Shown piece by piece: positions 60,005 to 64,000 of a stretch of DNA of 64,000 nt. Both the position numbers and the translations under genes were made by a program. This DNA comes from Clavibacter sp. B3I6 (GTDB lineage Bacteria; Actinomycetota; Actinomycetes; Actinomycetales; Microbacteriaceae). Under the pieces are notes generated by a model, which had not been told where the DNA came from, did no database searches, and was given only the letters and a program-made list of their open reading frames with translations. The stretch's first letter is position 1. Each line of letters begins with the position of its first letter. The stretch is taken from contig NZ_JAUSYL010000001.1 in NCBI RefSeq assembly GCF_030816895.1, positions 1,612,001 through 1,676,000 of the forward strand, in the 5' to 3' direction.

Positions 60005-60958
60005 TCAGTCGTGCAGGTCGATGCCCCAGGTGCCGGACCACTCGGATCCGGGCTCGAGCGTGATGAGCCCGTCGCCCGAGTTGAAGGCGTCGGCCGGCGC
60101 GGTCATCGGCTCGACCGCGACGGCCCACACGTGGCCGTCCGCGACGGGGTACCACGGCGTGACGAAGACCTGCCAGTAGGTGAACTCGCCGTCGGCCCAG
60201 ATCTCGGTGCGGCGGCCGTCGGGCGCCTGCACGCCGTGGCGGGTGACGCCGTCGACCACGCGGGCGTCGGCCCACGCGTCGTCGAGCTGCGCGTCGCGGA
60301 CGCGGACGCCGCCGCGCAGGTCGAAGCGCGTGCCCTCGACCGCCGTCTGGGCGCCCGTCGGGTTGAGGCGGACGGGATCCACCTCGATGTGGGTGGGCGC
60401 GTCGATGACGACCTCGAGGTCCTCGGTCGGCACGTCGCCGACGCGGAGGAAGGGGTGCGTGCCGACGGCGACGGGCGCATCCGCGGAGCCGACGTTCCGG
60501 ATCCCGTGCGTGACGCGGACGCCCTGCCCCGTGAGCTCGTAGCGCACGGTGGTCTCGAGGGCGAAGGGGTAGCCGCGCTGCGGGTGCACGTCGGCGGCGA
60601 GGGTGACGGAGACCTCGTCGCGGTCGACGAGGCGGTACGGCGCGTTCTCGAGGAGGCCGTGGATCGCGTTCTCGCGGTCGACCTCGGTGATGTCGAGCTG
60701 GTGCGTGACGTCGCCCTGCTGCCAGATGCCGTCGCGGATCCGGTTGGGCCAGGGCGCCAGCACGATGCCGCTGCAGAAGGGGGGACGCGCCTCGTCCGGG
60801 TACGACTGGACGAGGTCGGTGCCGTCCACCTGGAGCACGCGGAGCGCGGCGCCGACCTCCGCGATCACCATGCGCTGGGTGCGTCCGTCCACCTCCGCGA
60901 CGATCTCGTGCTGCTGGCCGGTGGGGAGGCGGGGGATGTACGACACGTCTTCGGGCAC
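60005..60958 (-). CDS. Aldose 1-epimerase family protein
   Basis: A 317-residue galactose-mutarotase-fold enzyme. The first strand region shows VLAPWPNRIRDG, then NAIHGLLENAPYRLV with the catalytic-site His, VGTHPFLRV with the second His, and a final EPMTAPADAFNSGDGLITLEPG carrying the catalytic Glu region. It interconverts alpha and beta forms of a hexose. The GTG (complement 60956-60958) is preceded at six bases by TAGGCT, so it is probably leaderless. Confidence 0.9.
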   Translation of the reverse strand: MPEDVSYIPRLPTGQQHEIVAEVDGRTQRMVIAEVGAALRVLQVDGTDLVQSYPDEARPPFCSGIVLAPWPNRIRDGIWQQGDVTHQLDITEVDRENAIHGLLENAPYRLVDRDEVSVTLAADVHPQRGYPFALETTVRYELTGQGVRVTHGIRNVGSADAPVAVGTHPFLRVGDVPTEDLEVVIDAPTHIEVDPVRLNPTGAQTAVEGTRFDLRGGVRVRDAQLDDAWADARVVDGVTRHGVQAPDGRRTEIWADGEFTYWQVFVTPWYPVADGHVWAVAVEPMTAPADAFNSGDGLITLEPGSEWSGTWGIDLHD

Positions 60959-61033
60959 CCGCCGAGCCTATCCGTACCGAGCGCTGTGGCGCCTCCCAGG
61001 GCCGCGCGCGGGTCGCTCCCTAGGATCGTGCGC

Positions 61034-61834
61034 ATGGCCCGGCATGAGAACGAGAAGGTACGCGCGATCCGCGAGAAGGCACGCATCGAGAGGGCCCTCG
61101 ACGACCGCCGTCGCAAGCGCCGCCGCCTCATCGCCCAGTTCTCCGTCGCGGGCGGCCTCGTCGTCGTCATCGCGGCCATCGCCGGCGGCGTCTACCTCCT
61201 CGGCCAGTCGCAGGCGGCGAGCGCGGCGGGCCCCGTCGCCGACGCGACCGCGCCGCTGTCCACCGGCGACGAGGTGCGCGTGGCGTCCGAGCCCACGGGC
61301 GTGAGCGTCGGCGCGGCCGACGCCCCCGTCACGCTCGACGTCTTCGAGGACTACTCGTGCCCCCACTGCGCGCAGTACGAGGCCGAGGCCGGGCCCATGC
61401 TCGACCGGATCGCCGCCACCGGCCAGGTGCGCATCGTGTACCACCCCATCCAGATCGTCACGAAGTACGGGCAGGTCGCGGGCAGCGCCGCCGCGTGCGT
61501 CCTGGCCGAGGAGCCCGACAGGTGGCCGGCCGTGCACTCCGCCCTCTTCGACAACCACTCCACCCTCACCGACTCGTGGACGCACGCCGACTTCGTCACC
61601 TGGCTCACGACCGAGGGCGTCTCCTCGGACGCCGCGCGCACGTGCGTGGCGGAGGGCCGGTTCTCCTCGTGGATCACGAAGAACACGTCCGACGCCAGCG
61701 CGGCCGGCGTCACGGGCACTCCGACGCTCCGGATCCAGGGCGACGTCGTCCCGACGACCGCGGGCCAGGAGCTCGTGGACGCGCTCACGGCCGCGGGCGC
61801 GCAGCTGCCCGCGGGCATCGCCGCCGACAGCTGA
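61034..61834 (+). CDS. Membrane-anchored DsbA/thioredoxin-like protein
   Basis: A 266-residue extracytoplasmic thiol-disulfide oxidoreductase. A charged cytoplasmic head (about 32 residues) precedes one membrane segment (about 35-57). The outer domain has DYSCPHCAQYEAEAGP with active-site Cys109 and Cys112, and the cis-Pro loop GVTGTPTLRIQG. Two further cysteines (AAACVLAEEP, ARTCVAEG) may form a structural bond. It should help fold exported proteins. TAGGAT (61021-61026) is seven bases before the ATG. Confidence 0.9.
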   Translation: MARHENEKVRAIREKARIERALDDRRRKRRRLIAQFSVAGGLVVVIAAIAGGVYLLGQSQAASAAGPVADATAPLSTGDEVRVASEPTGVSVGAADAPVTLDVFEDYSCPHCAQYEAEAGPMLDRIAATGQVRIVYHPIQIVTKYGQVAGSAAACVLAEEPDRWPAVHSALFDNHSTLTDSWTHADFVTWLTTEGVSSDAARTCVAEGRFSSWITKNTSDASAAGVTGTPTLRIQGDVVPTTAGQELVDALTAAGAQLPAGIAADS

Positions 61835-61868
61835 CCCGGATCGCATCCCGCGGCGCGGCCGCCCCGCC

Positions 61869-61896
61869 GCGGACGCTCGGTCGCGGACGCTCGGTC
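61869..61896. repeat. Two tandem copies of a 14-bp unit
   Basis: GCGGACGCTCGGTC occurs at 61869-61882 and again at 61883-61896, the second copy running into the stop codon of the glycosylase gene. It is probably a simple slippage duplication in the 60-base convergent gap. Confidence 0.6.
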
Positions 61897-62860
61897 AGTG
61901 CCCGCGATGGTCCTGCACGGTCATGCGCGGGCCGAACCGGGGCTTCCGGAAGCCGCTCGCCTCGATGAGGCGCATCACCCGCTGACGGTGGCCGCGCCAC
62001 GGCTCCAGGAGCTCGAGCATGCCGTCGTCGTCGACCGCGTGGCCGGCGAGCGCCCATCCGACGGTGTCGTGCACGTGGAAGTCCCCGACGCTCACGGAGT
62101 CCGGGTCGCCGTGCGCGCGCTGCGTGGTCTCCGCCGCCGTCCAGATGCCGACGCCCGGGATTGAGCGGAGCCGTCGCGTGATCTCGTCGCTCCCCCGGCC
62201 GAGCGCCAGCGTGCGCTCGAGGCCCGCCGCGGAGGTCGCGACGGCGATGAGGGTGCGCGAGCGCTTCGGATCGACGCCCGCGCGGTGCCACTCCCACGAC
62301 GGGATGAGGCGCCAGCGCTCGGGCGCGGGCAGCACGCGCATCCCGGCGGGCACGGGGCCGGGGGCGGGCTCGCCGTGCGCGAGGATCAGCTGCCGCCACG
62401 CCCGGCGGGCCTCGAGCCCCGTGACCTTCTGCTCGAGCACCGCGGACGCCATCGCCTCGAACACGTGGTTGGTGCGCATGAGCCGCAGCGCGGGCAGGCG
62501 GCGGCGGGCGTCGCGGAGGAGCGGGTGCGCGGAGACGTCGAGGTCGGACCAGTCGTCGCCCTCGCCGAGGAGCTCCGGCACGCCCGCGATCGCCCACTCG
62601 GCGCCCAGGCCCCAGGCGCGCGCCTCGACGCCGCCGTCGGAGCGCGGATCGAGCCGCAGCGACGCGCTCCCGAGCGGCGTGCGGGCGGTGCGCCAGACGC
62701 CGACGCGGCGAGCGCCGGGCGGGGCCGGGTCCCAGCGGCAGGTCGGATCCGCGACGCCGCGGAACAGCGGGCGCAGCACGAGCCGGAGGTCGACCTCGCG
62801 ATCGGGGAGGTAGGTGGTGCGCGCGTCGGGCGCCGTCTCCCCCGCACCGCCCTGATCCAC
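61895..62860 (-). CDS. DNA-3-methyladenine glycosylase (AlkA/HhH-GPD superfamily)
   Basis: A 321-residue base-excision repair enzyme that removes alkylated purines from DNA. The helix-hairpin-helix-GPD motif is RRLRSIPGVGIWTAAETTQRAH (seen as LRSIPGVGIWTA) followed by SVGDFHVHD with catalytic Asp260. The N-terminal half has the AlkA-like beta domain, then MRTNHVFEAMASAVLEQKV. TACCCT (complement 62867-62872) lies six bases before the GTG start, consistent with leaderless transcription. Confidence 0.9.
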   Translation of the reverse strand: MDQGGAGETAPDARTTYLPDREVDLRLVLRPLFRGVADPTCRWDPAPPGARRVGVWRTARTPLGSASLRLDPRSDGGVEARAWGLGAEWAIAGVPELLGEGDDWSDLDVSAHPLLRDARRRLPALRLMRTNHVFEAMASAVLEQKVTGLEARRAWRQLILAHGEPAPGPVPAGMRVLPAPERWRLIPSWEWHRAGVDPKRSRTLIAVATSAAGLERTLALGRGSDEITRRLRSIPGVGIWTAAETTQRAHGDPDSVSVGDFHVHDTVGWALAGHAVDDDGMLELLEPWRGHRQRVMRLIEASGFRKPRFGPRMTVQDHRGH

Positions 62861-62889
62861 CCCCTCAGGGTACGCACGGCGGCCGACCC

Positions 62890-63193
62890 CGCTCGCCGTG
62901 CCGGGCCCGCGTCGCGGAGCTCGTGAGGAGCGCCCGCATCGCGCTCCTCACCGCCGTCGACGCGCACGGGCAGCTCGTGAGCCGCCCGCTCGCCAGCCGG
63001 GAGCGCGACGTCGACGGCGACCTGCGGTCCTCCACGCAGGACCCGAGCGACACGACCGCGGAGATCGGCGCGGACGACCGGGTGGACGTGTCGCTGCAGT
63101 CCGGCGACGGGTTCCTCTCCATCGCCGGCACCGCGGAGATCACGCGCGACCGGGCCCGCATCGACGAGCTCCGATCCGCGCCTGCCGCGCACG
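62890..63193 (+). pseudogene. Remnant of a pyridoxamine 5'-phosphate oxidase-like general stress protein
   Basis: The frame reads RVAELVRSARIALLTAVDA, then GQLVSRPLASRERDVDGDL and DDRVDVSLQSGDGFLSIAG, EITRDRARIDEL. This matches the middle of general stress protein 26-type flavin-binding proteins (about 150-165 residues). Both ends are lost: no start codon in context, the central FFT strand is altered (RSSTQDPSD), and the C-terminal third is replaced by a terminator hairpin. GTG 62923 is the only possible start. I read it as a decaying gene. Confidence 0.6.
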
Positions 63194-63232
63194 ACGACGG
63201 CCCGGGCCTCACGAGGGGGCCCGGGCCGTCGT
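63194..63232. terminator. Hairpin terminator
   Basis: ACGACGGCCCGGGCC (63194-63208) pairs with GGCCCGGGCCGTCGT (63218-63232) across nine bases, between the stress-protein remnant and the convergent kinase gene. Confidence 0.8.
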
Positions 63233-63256
63233 GCGGCCGGACGCGCGCCCGCGCCG

Positions 63257-63967
63257 CTAGCCGCCGCCGATCGCCTCCGGGACGCCCGCCGCCGTGCCGT
63301 CGACGACGAGGTCGGCGCGGTGGCGCGTGCCCTCGACGAGCACCGCGTTCGCGCCGTCGACGTCGCGCGCCCAGGCCGCTGCGGCGTCGGCGTCGCGCCC
63401 GCCCGCCGTGTGCCGGTCCACCAGGCGCGCGAAGCGCGCGTCGTCCGGCGTCGCGCAGTACCAGGACTCGTCGAGCTCCGCGGCGAGCCGCGCCCACGGA
63501 TCCTCGTCGACGAGCAGGTAGTTGCCCTCGAGCACGACGAGCCGGGCGGCGGGCTCCACCGGGATCGCGCCCGCGACCCCCTCGTCGACGGCCCGGTCGA
63601 AGGACGGCGCGTAGACCGCATGGTCCGTCTCGGCGCGGAGCCGCCGCACCAGGGCGAGCACGCCCCACCCGTCGAACGTGTCGATCGCGCCCTTGCGGTC
63701 GTGCCGGCCGAGCCGGTCGAGGGTGGCGTTGGCGAGGTGGAACCCGTCCATGGGCACGTGGACCGCGGTGCCCGATCCGGCGATCCCGTCGACGCGCGCC
63801 ACGAGCGCCCGCGCGAGCGTCGTCTTCCCGGCGCCCGGGCTGCCCGCGATGGCGAGCACGGCGCGACGGCCGGCGCGGACGAGGCCCAGGGCTCGGCAGG
63901 CGAGGGCGTCGAGGTCGCCGAGCGGGGCGGCTCCGGCGGGCGGTCGAGGGTCCGGGCTTCTCTCCAT
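63257..63967 (-). CDS. P-loop nucleoside/sugar kinase (uridine kinase-like)
   Basis: A 236-residue kinase of the uridine-kinase/pantothenate-kinase-like group, also annotated as FrcK-like. The P-loop is IAGSPGAGKTTLARAL (about 40-55), followed by VPMDGFHLANATLDRLGRHDRKG, VVLEGNYLLVDEDPWARL and a lid with ARFARLVDRHTAGGRD. It phosphorylates a nucleoside or a small polyol using ATP; which one is not evident. Start ATG complement 63965-63967; no promoter hexamer of the leaderless type is clear. Confidence 0.87.
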   Translation of the reverse strand: MERSPDPRPPAGAAPLGDLDALACRALGLVRAGRRAVLAIAGSPGAGKTTLARALVARVDGIAGSGTAVHVPMDGFHLANATLDRLGRHDRKGAIDTFDGWGVLALVRRLRAETDHAVYAPSFDRAVDEGVAGAIPVEPAARLVVLEGNYLLVDEDPWARLAAELDESWYCATPDDARFARLVDRHTAGGRDADAAAAWARDVDGANAVLVEGTRHRADLVVDGTAAGVPEAIGGG

Positions 63968-64000
63968 CCGACCAGTCTCGCGGGGCCGTGCCCCATGATG

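Noticed and set aside
1..64000. tRNA, rRNA, CRISPR arrays, insertion sequences, attachment sites
   Set aside because: I looked through intergenic gaps, all under 300 bases, and saw no cloverleaf, no regularly spaced repeats, no transposase and no terminal repeats.

Overview
This window is a very GC-rich, gene-dense stretch of chromosome from an actinobacterium. Three features point to the family Microbacteriaceae, most likely Clavibacter or a close relative: codon use and gene content, the heavy use of GTG starts with 4-base ATGA/GTGA overlaps, and the extraordinary frequency of the hexamer GGATCC. The genus is inference. I see no rRNA, tRNA, CRISPR array, insertion sequence or prophage.

Layout. 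1-8,200: start of a carboxylesterase, a frameshifted Zn alcohol dehydrogenase, a GH13 glucosidase, a histidine phosphatase, adenosine deaminase, a RidA protein, a GrpB remnant, and the coupled cysK-cysE-RNA methyltransferase operon. 8,400-20,900: a secreted small protein, quinone oxidoreductase, a membrane protein with its winged-helix regulator, an alpha/beta hydrolase divergent from a large XRE/NB-ARC/TPR regulator, a luciferase-like monooxygenase, an MFS drug exporter divergent from its TetR repressor across a perfect palindrome, a PGPGW membrane protein, a NarL-type two-component pair and an old-yellow-enzyme reductase. 21,000-27,600: RDD protein, SRPBCC protein with a small partner, a degenerate SGNH protein, a secreted M23 endopeptidase, and a BenE-type transporter operon. 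27,600-33,700: LacI regulator divergent from an ABC importer (lipoprotein, two permeases, an ATPase split by a frameshift) ending in a metallo-beta-lactamase-fold enzyme. 33,800-39,200: EamA exporter, the arginine-derivative genes rocD and ddaH opposite an Lrp regulator, a truncated RES toxin with its Xre antitoxin, and a GntR regulator. 39,300-45,300: a Pls/PosA-type non-ribosomal peptide synthetase translationally coupled to an M1 metallopeptidase, facing a phosphopantetheinyl transferase. 45,500-51,000: glycerate kinase, an SLC13-type permease, and an OmpR-type two-component system led by a small acidic secreted protein. 51,000-56,200: PutA (frameshifted) with a GNAT enzyme, opposite a LysR regulator. 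56,200-64,000: copper-related CopC/YcnI/membrane protein set, OhrR-like regulator, VOC protein, aldose epimerase, a membrane-anchored DsbA-like protein, a DNA glycosylase, a stress-protein remnant and a P-loop kinase.

Themes. (1) About twenty genes share a TAnnnT hexamer exactly six bases before the start codon, the signature of leaderless transcription. (2) Three long genes are each broken by one extra G or C, either assembly errors or recent inactivation. (3) Three genes (GrpB, RES, stress protein) survive only as pieces. (4) The most interesting unit is the Pls-like synthetase, M1 peptidase and PPTase set, which could make and process an unknown short peptide polymer.
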